Assembly: GCA_038501625.1 (NCBI GenBank)
Contig: JAZAYU010000127.1
Span: forward strand, 1,426,001-1,490,000
Direction of reading: 5' to 3'
DNA length: 64,000 nt
DNA from: Corbicula japonica
Taxonomy: Eukaryota > Mollusca > Bivalvia > Venerida > Cyrenidae
Shown: in pieces, positions 1-11,042 of the stretch
How positions within the stretch are numbered: the stretch's first letter is position 1
Layout: each line of letters opens with the position of its first letter
Program-made: the position numbers and the translations under genes
Notes under the pieces: model-generated
Database searches by the model: none
The model's input: only the letters and a program-made list of their open reading frames with translations
What the model was told of the DNA's origin: nothing

Positions 1-800
1 GACTTTTTCGGCGATTGCGCGAAATTTCGTGCCAGCGAAATTAAATGATACCACAGTAGTTGACAGTTTGAAATTCTTTTGTACATTAGCGTCAATTGAT
101 TTCCGAGCAGTGCAAGTGTCAAGTTGACATCGGCGTCTTTGATGTTAAATACACAAGCATCGCTGACATTTAAGATAAAAACGGTCAAGGACCAGGTGTT
201 CAACAGATGTTTATAGCAGTTGTAAACTGGATGATTTTAGTCAGTGTACATGTAATAATTCTCGGATATTTTAGGGGCAAGTATTCGCATGATTAAAAAT
301 ATACGTCGTTCATATCATTTATCACTCCTAATAAATATTATAAACATCGGACTTAAACATTGTAAATTAAAATACACGGTCAGAAATATACGTCAATCGT
401 TGCACGGTCAGAAATATACTTCGTTCGTATTAGTCTATTTGTTGTTAAAATTTAATTTCAATGTGACGATGCTCCGAAGAGAGCCCTGCGTTATTCGGGA
501 AGAAGAAGAAATGCGAACGTTGAAGTTTTAACAACTTTCTTTTTCATTATAAGAATTAAGAACATTGTACAGAAATGCTATTATTAAAATATCGTTGAGA
601 CAGGCAATACACATCATGTTTATTACAACATAGCGAGTTGATAAACGGGAAGGATAAATAATTGCCCGTAAAAGCGTATGAAGTTTTACTGCGTTCGAGT
701 GTCCGATTAATCAGAGACGAAATTTTCGGTGTCCCATTTTTTAGAGGCGGAAAAAAAATTAATTTTGGTGTCCGAAGACTTAGATAAAATACGGTATTAT
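1..800. other. Left flank of the array, no gene recognised
   Basis: This AT-rich stretch is not repeated in the other units. The sequence next to the TRIM stop becomes shared with the other copies only from about base 803. A plus-strand frame at 289-531 is open but has no recognisable domain. The first 55 bases resemble a dispersed motif also seen near 4880-4940 (cgaaattt...ttaaatgat...acagta). I see no ASPM exon here, so the first tail copy has no upstream partner in the window. Confidence 0.5.
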
Positions 801-831
801 AATTGTTCTAGTCCAATTCAATGATTGTTAT

Positions 832-2684
832 TTAATTTCCTTTGCTTGTAACAATTAACTTCTTCTTGCTATGATCAAAGCACATGGAACGAGGGTTGTC
901 TACCTTCCCTAGTTTACCTAATATTGTTAAGTCTTTTCCAATCTGTACTATACTTCTAGAATAAAATCCACATACAAACATATTTCTTCCATCTGAACAT
1001 ATGCCAAAACATGAGGATAGTTTTGTGTCACTCAGAGTGGACAGATATTTCGCCTGAATGTCTAAAGCAACCAAACCCTTGTTCCAGTCAGCAACAAACA
1101 CTCTATTACCAGCAGCATTAGTTACAATGTGATATGTTTGCTGGAAGATAATTTGACCTGATGCATCTGCAGATACTTTCTGTAGTACCTGACCATTCAT
1201 GTTGTATATGTATAATAAATTTTTCTGGTCAGTTATAAATAATTGTCCGTCAGTGTGTCCCAGGCCAAAGCAGTCATGGTTCATTTTGAGAGTTCTGGTG
1301 GCTGTCATTTTATCTCTTAGGGTCACAAACTGGACAGACATATTGTATAGTGTTACTGCAGCTTCTTTCTTGCTGACAGTACAAACAGCATATGGTGAAG
1401 CTGTCAAGTCAATGAAATCTGTCACTTTATCTGTGGACAGGTCAAAGAGTTTTAATTTGTTGTTATTGTAGTCTGTTAGGAGAATACTGTCCGCTATTAA
1501 ACAAGATCCATAGATATAACAACAATTCTTATCATTTGCAAGCTTGATTTCTATTTCTTTTTGTGTCTTTACTTTGTACAAACCATCCTTTACTGCATAT
1601 ATTTGATTGTTTATTTTGCTGGTTGAAATTTTACCCAGTGTTTTGGTTTTTTGAAGAGATGCCTTGATATTATGGTCAGATTTGAAGCAAATTATATCTT
1701 CTGTTGTCTGTTTAAGATTTCTCTGTACTTCCTCTGCTTTGGCTGTTATTTTCTCTGAAGATTTGAAGCAGACGAATTCCTGGGACTTGTTACCTTCCGA
1801 ATTTCTTAGCTCAGAAGCTGCCTCATTCAGAGCAGTCACCAGGGTCTCTACGGTGTTTGTCTCGGCTGCTAAAGATGCCTTAATCTTGCTGAATTCCTGT
1901 TTGAGTGCTTTTATTGTTTCTTGCTCCATAGTCTCCAGTTGTGTTTGTAACTCTTGTCGAAATGCTTTTACTGACTCAATTTCCTTATCACGAGCTTCTT
2001 GTAACTTTTGAAATTTGACCTCTTGGGTTGTCTTCATTTCTTTCATATTTTTCATCAGTGTACTGATTTTCACTTTAGCATTGCCCAGAGCTGTCTGTTG
2101 GTAGAGCTTGTCTATTTTCTCAGAGATTAAGAGTGTATTCTTGCAGGATCTGAAATTATTGACAAAAAGCTTACAGTTACAGAATAAGAATTAGGTGACT
2201 AGTATAGACCCATATCAGTCAGGGTCTACACTGTTCACTTTTAGTTTATAAATTCAGTTAACGAATGACTGTAAAACAACAAAAAATGGACTGGTGCACA
2301 TAATGATAGAAAAGTGATGGTTAAAGAAGGTAAAGGGGATTTTCTTAAAGCATACTTGTGATTTAGAGCGATGCAAGGGGCACATGCCACCTCATCATGA
2401 TCCTTGCAGTACATGGTGACCACCTCCAGCTTGTGCATGCCACATCTCTGGGTGGGGTAACTCGGCAGGGACCCATCCAGTCCTGCAGTGCTCAAGTCTG
2501 CTTTATCCAGAACACTGTGATCTTTCATTAAAGGAAACTTCTTGTGTAGTGTGATACATGATGAACAGAAATAGTCCTTGCATTGTATACAATACTTCTC
2601 CGCAGCTCTTGTCTGATTGTCCTCGGCACAAAGACAACATCGGATGTTCTTAATTTCATCTGAATCACTCCCACCGGTAGCCAT
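832..2684 (-). CDS. TRIM-like B-box/coiled-coil/NHL-propeller protein, copy 1
   Basis: Two exons on the minus strand: 2684-2356 and 2149-832, giving 548 residues. Start chosen at the ATG of MATGGSDSDE (context AACATGG); the frame is open upstream but has no ATG nearby. The donor is AA|GTATGC and the acceptor TTTCAG|ATCC, phase 2. Exon 1 encodes two B-box zinc fingers: B-box 1 with C16-x2-C19, C32-x2-C35, C40-x2-C43, H47, H56; B-box 2 with C81-x2-H84, C93-x2-H96, C101-x2-C104, H109, its last ligand C112 coming from exon 2. Residues about 120-235 are a charged coiled coil and about 290-548 a six-bladed NHL-like propeller. There is no RING, so ubiquitin-ligase activity cannot be assumed; the family generally acts as cytoplasmic sensors or scaffolds. 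An AAA-to-TAA change after ...VTSKGN removes the last eight residues present in the paralogues (KITIIELD), so the closing blade may be incomplete. Confidence 0.85.
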
Positions 2685-4487
2685 GTTGGTGAATTTTACT
2701 TCCTCCTGATAAACACGTTTATCTCCATGCGACACTGTTTACTACGACACTGTTTACTACGATCTGTTTGAGACCATTAAATAGTGTATCGATAGGTTTA
2801 ACTTGGGTAAACTATAAAGATATCTCTGGACAATATTATTAACTGATAATTTTATTTAAATACTTTAGAGAGTATAATCTGTGAAACAAAATGTTTGTGC
2901 AGAATGTAATAATACTGTGTTACAATTTTATAAATTAACTGACAAATATTATGCTTTTAGCAACAAGAAAAATAAAACCTGACTTTTGGTTAATATTTAA
3001 TGTTAACTTTCTTTTCAAAATATTAAACCTAAACTTATCATCATATTTAAAACATTTTAAGGTTAACTATGGAATGGATTATACATAATCAACATCAGTA
3101 AATTAACTTCTGTTACTTCTTTACAAAACTTCTGTGTAACCCTTTCCTCCATATATACACCTTTATGGCCTGTGTGAACATCTTATCGGGATCTACACTG
3201 TTCCATTTTTGATTCATTAGGTTATTTCTGATCAATCAAGATGAGATCAGTGCAGATCCTGATCAGTTAGCACATTGTTGACAGCTGATCTGGATCTAAA
3301 CTGGTTGCACATGCAAATAAAAACCATGTATATATGGAGTTACAGGTTAACAGGTGTTCTGTTATACCCCTTTCTTACGTTAACTGGCTGATACTGTATA
3401 TACATGTACTGATGCCCTTTATATCATTAGCCCCAGTAAATATTCTGCTTGTGACTTTTATGTCATGCCCTATAAGATTGCGAATAGAAATAATATCTCT
3501 ACCAAATTCAATAACTACATGTAACCATACACATTGCTTCAATCACTCTGGAGTCATGTCCCTTTTAATTGCTGATTTTTTACCTAATGTGCCCTATCTA
3601 ATTTAGGAAGAAACCATTGGTCCAGTATTTACTTCCATTGTTTTGAATCTTTATGTGCACGATTGTCTCTGCTAAATTCTTCAACTAGCAAGATCTTAAC
3701 TAGATAGAGCAGTAGGACATAATTTGTAAATGTTTGGCTCTCTTGTTTTTATTTTGTAACCCTCTGGTGTTAGTTTTAAGACAAGACTGGATAAACCTTT
3801 TGGCAAGATACTGGTTTGAAGATTCTGAAACAGAGATTGGAGACCAGTCTAAAACCTCAAGCATCTTTCAGCCAATCAGATGTTTGAGATGTGAGACTGG
3901 TCTACATTCTCAGTTTATAATCTTGGAGCCAGGTTAAAGATTTGGCAAAGACTCTAGTGTTGTCAATGATACATTGCTACAAAATAGTTGGTGTCTAAGG
4001 AAACAGGTGTACAGAAAGTTTGAAAATGCTTATATAAACTTTAACTTCTGGTGAATAAAGTGGTGGTTAAAAAAAGACATGTTATCAGTTCTCTGCAGTG
4101 TTTATAGTCTAATCCCTGAAACAAGCGCTGTAAATGGGAGGACATTTGCCTATCCAAGGCTTGCCACAGTTTTGATTTGGCGTATCCCGGTCATGTGATC
4201 AGGCTGTGACATAATCCAGGGATATCCAAAATCTGCCATATTGGGCCGCTGCTCACCGCATGATCGTAACGCCGGCTTTAGCGCCACAAACTGGAAAGTG
4301 AGTTTGGCCTAAACCAGTTTGATGGAAGTGATTTGCCTTGCTCTGTTTAGGAATCAGCATACACCAGCTTAACTTTGTATAGCAAATGAAGTTCACCCAA
4401 TATCAGAGTAAGCAAAAATTTGCAAGTTAGATATATATACTAGTATGACTCGTTATAAATGTCATGGTGTCTGATTCTGTTTTTCAG
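2685..4487. other. Spacer between TRIM copy 1 and ASPM tail 1
   Basis: No coding sequence recognised. It holds the TRIM 5' flank (paralogous to 18758-19210, 37126-37650, 48301-48760 and 58222-58520), one TTAA-flanked MITE, a degraded relic of a tandem-repeat element near 3470-3600, a diverged palindromic MITE (about 3800-3935), and a stretch at 4160-4280 conserved in units 2 and 3. By comparison with units 2 and 3 this is intron DNA upstream of the first ASPM tail exon. Confidence 0.6.
3136..3350. mobile_element. piggyBac-like MITE (TTAA-type ends)
   Basis: The element begins taaccctttcctccatatat and ends tatatatggagttacaggttaa, an imperfect terminal inverted repeat. The internal part is itself near-palindromic (gatccagatcag / ctgatcaggatc motifs). 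TTAA targets and CCC...GGG ends are the signature of piggyBac elements; the 42462-42686 copy shows this best. No transposase is encoded. Confidence 0.6.
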
Positions 4488-7400
4488 ACATTATGGAGAG
4501 GTTACTGTATCAGAAAGAACATCAGAAGTCGCCGACTAACAATGGTCCGCCAGCGTGTACAGGAGGCAACAGCCTCGGCAACGGAAGAGAAGAAGCTTGG
4601 TAACAGAACATCCTGCGCCTTGGATTTTCTCCTCAAGTATAAAAAGCTGTCACAGATTCAGGAAGCGTTGGTTCATCTTGGTACGTCCTGTTTACATTTA
4701 TGGTACATTTGACATGCATTATGATAAAACACTTAACTGTATCACCATTATATTTCAAGTGGGTTCATATTTCGCGTATTTTGCACTAAGGTCAATGCCC
4801 TGATTCAGAACCCAGCAAAATTGCAAACCCCATGATATAATAACTCTTAATAGAAAAACACTTGCTGACGAATTTATCCCCAAGGGAATATATCCCCCAC
4901 GAAAATTTGTCCTCACAAAATTTAATTATACAACAGTATCCCATTGGATATGGCTCATAACAACCTTAATGACAGTCTTGGCCGTGATTTCTGTATTATA
5001 TCTGTTGGAAGACATTGCATCAAGCGCATAGTTCTAGAATAATATTACCCAATTTTAACTTCATTATGTAAGCTATGCAAAAATAATGTACAGCAGAACA
5101 GAATATTAAAGACATATACACATGTAAAAAAAAAACTGAAATTATAATCAATCTGTATAACTAAATAAATTACATTAAATTCATTAAACCCTTTAACCCA
5201 TGGGATATGGGTGTTTTTCATGGGCAAACAGATGTAGTATAGATCCAGATCAGCCATCATATCTGTGCCATCTTGCTTTTAGATTTATTAGGTCATTTCT
5301 AACCAAGAAGCAAACGGTGTAAATCCAGATCAGATGGCATGGATCTATACAAGTCACATATACAATAAACCTTGTTTATATGGAGTAATAGCAGTGATAG
5401 CTGTAGTTAGTCTTGTAACTATAATTAAGTTGCAAGCATTTATGTCAGTGTGAAATAATCATCTGTGCCCAAGATCATAAAACTAAATCTGGAGATCAGT
5501 CTCAAATCTCAAGCATCTAATTGGCTAAAATGGCAACCAGTCGCCATTTCAGCCAATCAGATCCTTGAGATTTGAGACTGATCTCAAAACTTAGTTTTAT
5601 GATCTTGGGCCCTGCCTGAAACCTTACCCCCACAAATTTAAATGACACCAAAGGTATTTAGGGGTATTATTTCAGATGTGGCAACCAGACTGTCTTGGAT
5701 CTGTTGTGAGATGATGGTAGAAAACAACGCCATATCTGTACTGTACACGCTCATCAAGGGCTGTAACCGCAGCCTTCCTCACATGGAGCTGATCAAGTTG
5801 ACTATCAGTATTCTGACCAATCTAGCCAAGGTAGGCACCTGGTTTTATTGTAGGCATCTCATTGGAAAACATGTCTGGGTTGTATTATTTTTATTGTATT
5901 TTTTTTTAGTTTTCCGTGGCCGAGTCGTTAAGGTTTCCGACTGAGAATCACTTGCCCTTCACCACTGTGAGTTCGAGACCTACCAGGGTCAAGATCTTTT
6001 ATGTCAGGAAGCTTGCCAGCTAGCTTGTGGAATGTCTGTGGTTCTACTCAGGTGCCTGCTCAGGCCTGAAAATTGTCCGGAGGGGCACCTGGGGGTCTTC
6101 CTCCACCATGTAAAAGCTGGTATCCCAAATGGGCCTAAGAAGCAATAAGCTTAGCATCTGTTGATGTTCTGGCCTCTAATCTACATGAAACTTAATTTTT
6201 TTAGAGTGAAAGAACTTAAATTTATCTGTCATAACTGAATAATGACTTTACTGTTTTAGTTTCCCTTTCCCCTCGGGTTCTCACTTTCGTTAATTGTTTG
6301 TGGCGTCAATATTGAAATTGATTATTGTAATACCATGCTCTCTTTTCCTGTCTACTATTTGGCTGTGTAGGGAGGCTTTTTCGGCTGGCCATCCCTGATA
6401 TGCATATTTCACTTTTTTTCTTCATTTATAATAAACCAGAATGAAAATAAGCGTTAACAGCAAACACCATTAAAAATCAAAGTGGTTTTCAGATCCTGAT
6501 AAATGCAATAAAATATTGATTCAACTTTACTCAAATTCAAATTTACTCAAATGTTCTCTATATGTACAGGTCTTATCCCATGTACAAACAGTATAGATGC
6601 AGATCAATAAGCACATCCATGCCATCTGAACAGGATCTACACTGTTTGCTTCTTGGTCAGAAATAACCTAATGAATCTAACAGCAAACAGTGTAGATCCT
6701 GATTAGTTGGCTCTGGTGAGCTGGCAGATCTGGATCTACGCTTCTTACCTATGGAATAAAAGCTGTAGCTATGTAGTAAAGAGTTAATTAATGTTTTATT
6801 ACAGTATGAGAAGACGAGGGCCCCTGTCTACAGTGCTGAGGGAGGCATTGCTGTTCTGGTGGAAGTCATGCAGATATACAGGGAGAAGCCAGCCCTGTTC
6901 AACAAGATATGTACTCTGCTAGGAATCCTGGCTTTGGAGGCACCATGTAAAATGGTAAATAGTCTGATATGCCATATTTATAATATTTTCAAGGATTGCA
7001 TGGAAGACTGTTGTATCTTCTTCTCTATTTTAATGCAATGCTATCCTCAATAAACATGTTTAAGCAGGTGCAACTATTGTAAATCCTGGTCAGCCAGCAC
7101 ATCTGTGCCATATGATCAGGATCTGCACTCTTTGCATCTTGATCAGAAATAAACTAATGAAATTAAGAGCATAGTTTAACAGGGAAGATCCTAATTTTCT
7201 GACTGATCTAGATTTAAATACACTTCTAGCTCTGCGATAAGTCAAAGATATGAAGTAAAGGGATAGAATTCATTATTAATCTTGTTTTTGTTTGCTAGCT
7301 TGATAGGAAGAGCATTGGATTTCTTTCCCACCCAATATTTGTTGTTTTTTTTCTGTTAAAAATACACTCTTCAACCACATTATCATTTTCTGTTAAGTAC

Positions 7401-8499
7401 TTAATATTCGTGAGGTTGTGACATCATATCTGATAGTTATTTGGTGAAATTGTTGCAAACATTATATAGTTATTTGGTTTCTTGACAGGGAATGTGAGGA
7501 TATATTGCCGGTCTGGGTGTCATATTACCCTAACCGATAATATGACACCCACACCGGCAATATATCCTCACTTACCCTTTCAAGAAACCAAATAATTGTT
7601 TTATTATACTGCAAAGACTTTTTCTGACAAAAAAAGTTAGAAAACATTGATTTTTCATTTATTTCACTTATTTAATGCTGAACGGCTTAATTCCCCTCTG
7701 AGAACCTCAATAATTACATATCTGACGTCATTAATTTACCTGCATGACGTCACTTGTATAGAAATTGAATGGACTATTGATTTGATATTTATTTACAAAA
7801 TTTGAGAATAATCTGATCGTTTTCTACATCAAAACATGACACAAATATTTTCTGTAACAATTTTAGTAATCCCTAAGCATACCGCTTTATAATTTACAAG
7901 ATCGGCTTCAAATTATGCATTTTTACAGAAATTCAAAACAATGGCGGACGACATCAAAAAGTGGGAGGCCAGAGGGAAATTAAGGCACGTGCGTTAATAT
8001 CTACGGCCGATCCGTAAATACGGATATACATCAACGGCACATTATCCAATAAAATTCAAGCAAATTTCTTTGCAGTATAATAATAAGTTATTTATGTTGA
8101 AGTGAAGTTTTAACTAGAAACTTGCAATGGTTCGTTCCCTTTGGGTTTCTTGGTTGTTAAAACTTCACTAAATAAACACTGACTGTAACTTAAAGTATTG
8201 TATTTTTGCTCTTGTTTATTTAGAGTATTCTTGAAGACAAGAAATTGGTCGAGAGGCTCCGTAGCATACAGACACTGACAGCTCGTAAACACAAACTGGA
8301 AGAGACCCAGCGTGTCACAAGGGCGCGCATGAATGCCAGCTCAATTAATGCTACATTTAGTGTCCAGTCACCTGTCAAGAAACACAAGATCAAGCCAGAG
8401 TGGTCACTGAACAAAGACAAAATGAATGAAATAGAAAATCCATTGCGGGCAATCAACTTTGTGCTTGAAAATGTTGGAATTAAAGGGAATAATAAATGA
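4488..8499 (+). CDS. aspm: ASPM (abnormal spindle) C-terminal tail, copy 1; 5' partial
   Basis: Four exons: 4488-4680, 5676-5830, 6805-6954 and 8224-8499 (stop TGA). All junctions have AG/GT sites and consistent phase (0, 1, 0, 0), giving about 257 residues. Recognised as the ASPM C terminus by LWRGYCIRKN (second half of an IQ motif), KKLGNRT..AL.FLLKYKKLS.I.EAL.HL, D-VATRLSWICC, CNRSLPHMELIK, the MQIYREKPALFNK segment and the end IKPEWSLNKDKMNEIENPLRAI. In ASPM this follows the IQ array and forms the helical-repeat tail of a spindle-pole microtubule protein. The CH domains and IQ array are absent, and no upstream exon lies between base 1 and 4488, so this copy is 5' truncated. An in-frame ATG sits 24 bp upstream of the first exon (4464), but within what looks like the polypyrimidine tract. 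Frames are intact; whether it is expressed is unknown. Confidence 0.8.
5467..5610. mobile_element. Long palindromic MITE
   Basis: A 144-bp near-perfect inverted repeat running from gcccaagatcataaaact to agttttatgatcttgggc, centred on the ggcaaccagtcgcc region. Units 2 and 3 have an empty site here (atcatctg followed directly by cctgaaacc, or tctgaaacc in unit 3), so this is an insertion in intron 1 of ASPM tail 1. Confidence 0.75.
5912..6160 (+). mobile_element. tRNA-derived SINE
   Basis: Contains an RNA polymerase III A box TGGCCGAGTCG (5917-5927) and B box GTTCGAGAC (5971-5979), with tRNA-like spacing. A body with the motif ggggcacctgggggtcttcc follows, as seen in molluscan SINEs. Absent from the matching intron in units 2 and 3, so it inserted in unit 1 only. 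The 3' end is approximate. Confidence 0.7.
7470..7595. repeat. 126-bp hairpin-forming inverted repeat
   Basis: Left arm starts ttatttggtttcttgac and right arm ends caagaaaccaaataa, with the core gtgaggatatattgccgg repeated in inverse. The arms are about 55 bp around a spacer of about 10 bases. It lies in ASPM tail intron 3, is conserved in unit 2 at 25241-25366 and missing in unit 3. Confidence 0.8.
7601..8083. mobile_element. MITE with 16-bp terminal inverted repeats
   Basis: Ends ttattatactgcaaag (7601-7616) and ctttgcagtataataa (8068-8083) are exact reverse complements. It adjoins the 126-bp hairpin. Unit 3 lacks hairpin and MITE together (gcaaacagtaagttatatat near 43960), so they inserted, or were lost, as one block. 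No coding capacity is visible. Confidence 0.65.
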
Positions 8500-10117
8500 G
8501 AGACAATCAGCTGATGCCTGGCAATATTGGTATCAAGAGTAGTGCTTTTAGATTAAAGGAATTTGAAAACAAGGCCCAAGATCATAAAGCTGAGACTGGA
8601 GACCAGTCTGAAATCTCAAGCATCTGATTGGGCAAAATTGAGACCTGTCTGCAGACAGACCAATAAAAAGCTGGAGTTATAAGACCGGTTCCCAATTTCA
8701 GTTTTATGAAGTTGATTCCTGAGCACAAGGATATAAAACTGAAACTGGAAGTCAGTCTCAGATCTTATTTCAAACTGTGCTGAACATCAAATGCTTGACA
8801 AAGATATTGTTAGTTGAGATATGCATGTTGTCTGTTAAAATGTTGGAGAAATGGTCTAACTTGCGGCAAGAACAAAGATGTAAATCATTGGATTTCATGC
8901 AGCTTTTAACTTCATGTAAATTTGTCATATAAATGTGATATATTTTCTATTAATGCACTAATCATACTTAATCCTGATATATTTCCATTTACCATTGGAC
9001 AGAGATTAGCCAATTTGTGCACGATGCATTTGATAAGGATGTACTTTGTTAACTCTTAGGTTAATCACTCAATTTAATATGTTTTATAATGTGGAAAGAC
9101 AAAAATTCATTCTTATAATCATCATAATACAGAGCACAATATATACCTTATATTCTAACGTTCTTATCAAAGATCAAGAATTATGTGGTCTACATAACCA
9201 GATGTCTAGGGTTTTGTATTACATTGTGGTTATTGATGGTTGCCCTTTAAAAAATTATTTCACAAGTCGATTTGTGATAAGAAAATGTCAAAATTTCAGT
9301 TCTACTTAAAATTTATGTGAGAAATATTATATGAGAAGAGCATGATTGACATTTTGTCAAAAACTGTCAAACAGACTGGAATCCATTCTTGGAACATGAG
9401 TATCTGATTGGTCAGTTTGAAGACAGAATTTAATTTCAGCCAATCAGCTGCTTGGGATTCGGAAACTGGTTTCCAGCATATTTGGCTGTATGATCTTTGG
9501 TAGTAAATAACTGAATGTGTAGAAATAGATTGAATCTAAGAAATGTACATAATATGTATAAAGGAATTTCTATTTTGTGTTTGTTGTTGAAATTCCTGTT
9601 ATTTTATCATGTACAGTATGTTTGATTATGTCTTACAAACCTTTCTTAAACAGATTTGAATAAGAGAATCATTTCATCAAGTCTCTGTCTACTTTTCGCA
9701 GTTTTCAATTTCTCTTGCTTTCTTGTTCTCTGTGGTCATTTGATTCACATGTTTAAATGTTTTGTCTTCAAGATTGGTCTATTTTCAATGTTCTTTCTGT
9801 CTTTTTTCTCTGTCAGCCTAGTTGTTTTAGCTATTATTAAAGCTTGTTTTAATAATCATGTACTGATTAACTGTTCATACTCTTTTTTATATAAAAATTG
9901 CCTGTTTTAAATTTCCAAATTCAAAATAATATTTTGTTTTTTCCCCAGACACAGAAAACCTCTTGTATTGACGAAAGGGGCTTTAAAATAGTATCCTTTG
10001 CAGCCTAGCAATCATTTGGTTATGTTTATTAAATGAAATGATTCAAAAATAGTAATATGTTAGTTCAAGTAAGCATATTTTTTCATATCAGAAAAAGGGT
10101 TTTCTTTTCCCATTTAT
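8500..10117. other. 3' flank of ASPM tail 1, no gene
   Basis: Includes two diverged palindromic MITE copies (about 8574-8715 and 9385-9485; gccaatcag and agtctcaa motifs) and otherwise AT-rich sequence that is nearly identical in unit 2 and clearly paralogous in unit 3. Short open frames here lack family signatures and are not consistently conserved. Confidence 0.55.
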
Positions 10118-10592
10118 GATCAGTAATTGATCTGCAACCAGTGTGTTCTGACAGTAAAAGATCTACACCCTGTGTTCACTTAAGGATCTGCACTTTTTGT
10201 GTTCATAATTGATCTGCACCATATGTGTTAAGTAAATGATCTGCTTCATATGTGTTCATTAAAGGATCTGCATATGTGTTCATTAATTCATCTGCGCCAT
10301 ATGTGTTAAGTAAAAAATCTGCATCGTTTGTGTTCAGTTATTTATCTGCACCATATGTGCTCAGTAATTGATCTGCACTGTATGTGTTCAGTAATTAATC
10401 TGCAGCCTATGTGTTCAGTAAAAATGGTCTGCAACCAATGTGTTCAGTAAATGATTAGCACCCTATGTGTTCAGTAATTGATCTGCAACCTATGTGTTCA
10501 GTAATTCATCTACATCCTATGGGTTCAGTAATTGATCTGCAACTTATTTGTTCAGTAATTATTCTGCTTCATATGTGTTCTGTAACTTGTTT
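10118..10592. repeat. Minisatellite, about 27-bp unit
   Basis: Repeated phrase of the form atctgcaccatatgtgttcag followed by taattg or taaa, roughly 17 copies with variable length. The same array occupies 27924-28440 and 46156-46682 in units 2 and 3, with small differences in copy number. Confidence 0.8.
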
Positions 10593-10923
10593 ATCATCTT
10601 GCGTGAGAATTTTGTTTGAACTTTTCATAGAATAACATAAATTACTATTCATGTTCAGCTGTTGTTATGCCAAATCATTTCAATTATCTAAATGCTAATT
10701 TTATTGGATCTGCATTAAACCATAAGTATTTATGTTGGCTTGTTTTATTTTATCCTCTGTTTTCTAGTAGTAGTTTTGAATATGTGAATCTTTGGACCAT
10801 ATTTTAAAATCACATGTCTCAACCTTTTTTTAATGTGTTCTATTCTGAATCTAGAAGTTTTTACTGACTCGCTGGGTTTCGGTTAAATTTAGCTACATCC
10901 TCATTATCTTACAAATACTATAT

Positions 10924-11042
10924 AAAACTAAATCTGGAGACCAGTCTCAAATCTCAAAGCATCTGACCAGTCGCCATTTCAGCCAGTCAGATGCTTGAGA
11001 TTAGAGACTGGTCGCCAGTTTCAGTTTAAGATCTTGGGGCCC
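10924..11042. mobile_element. Palindromic MITE
   Basis: Same family as 5467-5610: aaaactaaatctggagacca ... gtcgccagtttcagtttaag, with inverted agtctcaaatctcaaagcat / atgcttgagattagagact arms. It is present at the same place in units 2 and 3, so this insertion predates the duplications. Confidence 0.7.

Noticed and set aside
289..531. 80-codon open frame in the left flank.
   Set aside because: Low-complexity AT-rich composition, no recognisable domain and no second copy to test conservation.
1199..2011. Plus-strand open frames of 90-115 codons opposite the TRIM exons, conserved among copies.
   Set aside because: Antisense shadows of the conserved TRIM coding sequence; they lack family features and share conservation because the real frame is conserved.
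2684..2735. An upstream start for TRIM copies at MSHGDK (and at MKYYSIVLNR in copy 5).
   Set aside because: The upstream codon in copies 1 and 2 is GTG, not ATG, and the extension is not conserved in copy 3; the ATG of MATGGSDSDE has a good context in all copies.
5917..5990. A genuine tRNA gene.
   Set aside because: A and B boxes are present but the cloverleaf does not close well and a SINE body follows; better explained as a tRNA-derived SINE.
8220..8456. Minus-strand frame MIARNGFSISFILSL..., also at 25991-26227 and 44104-44373.
   Set aside because: Antisense of the last ASPM tail exon.
10118..10592. CRISPR-like array because of regularly spaced short repeats.
   Set aside because: Repeats are adjacent, diverged and 26-28 bp with no unique spacers; the context is eukaryotic with introns. 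It is a minisatellite.
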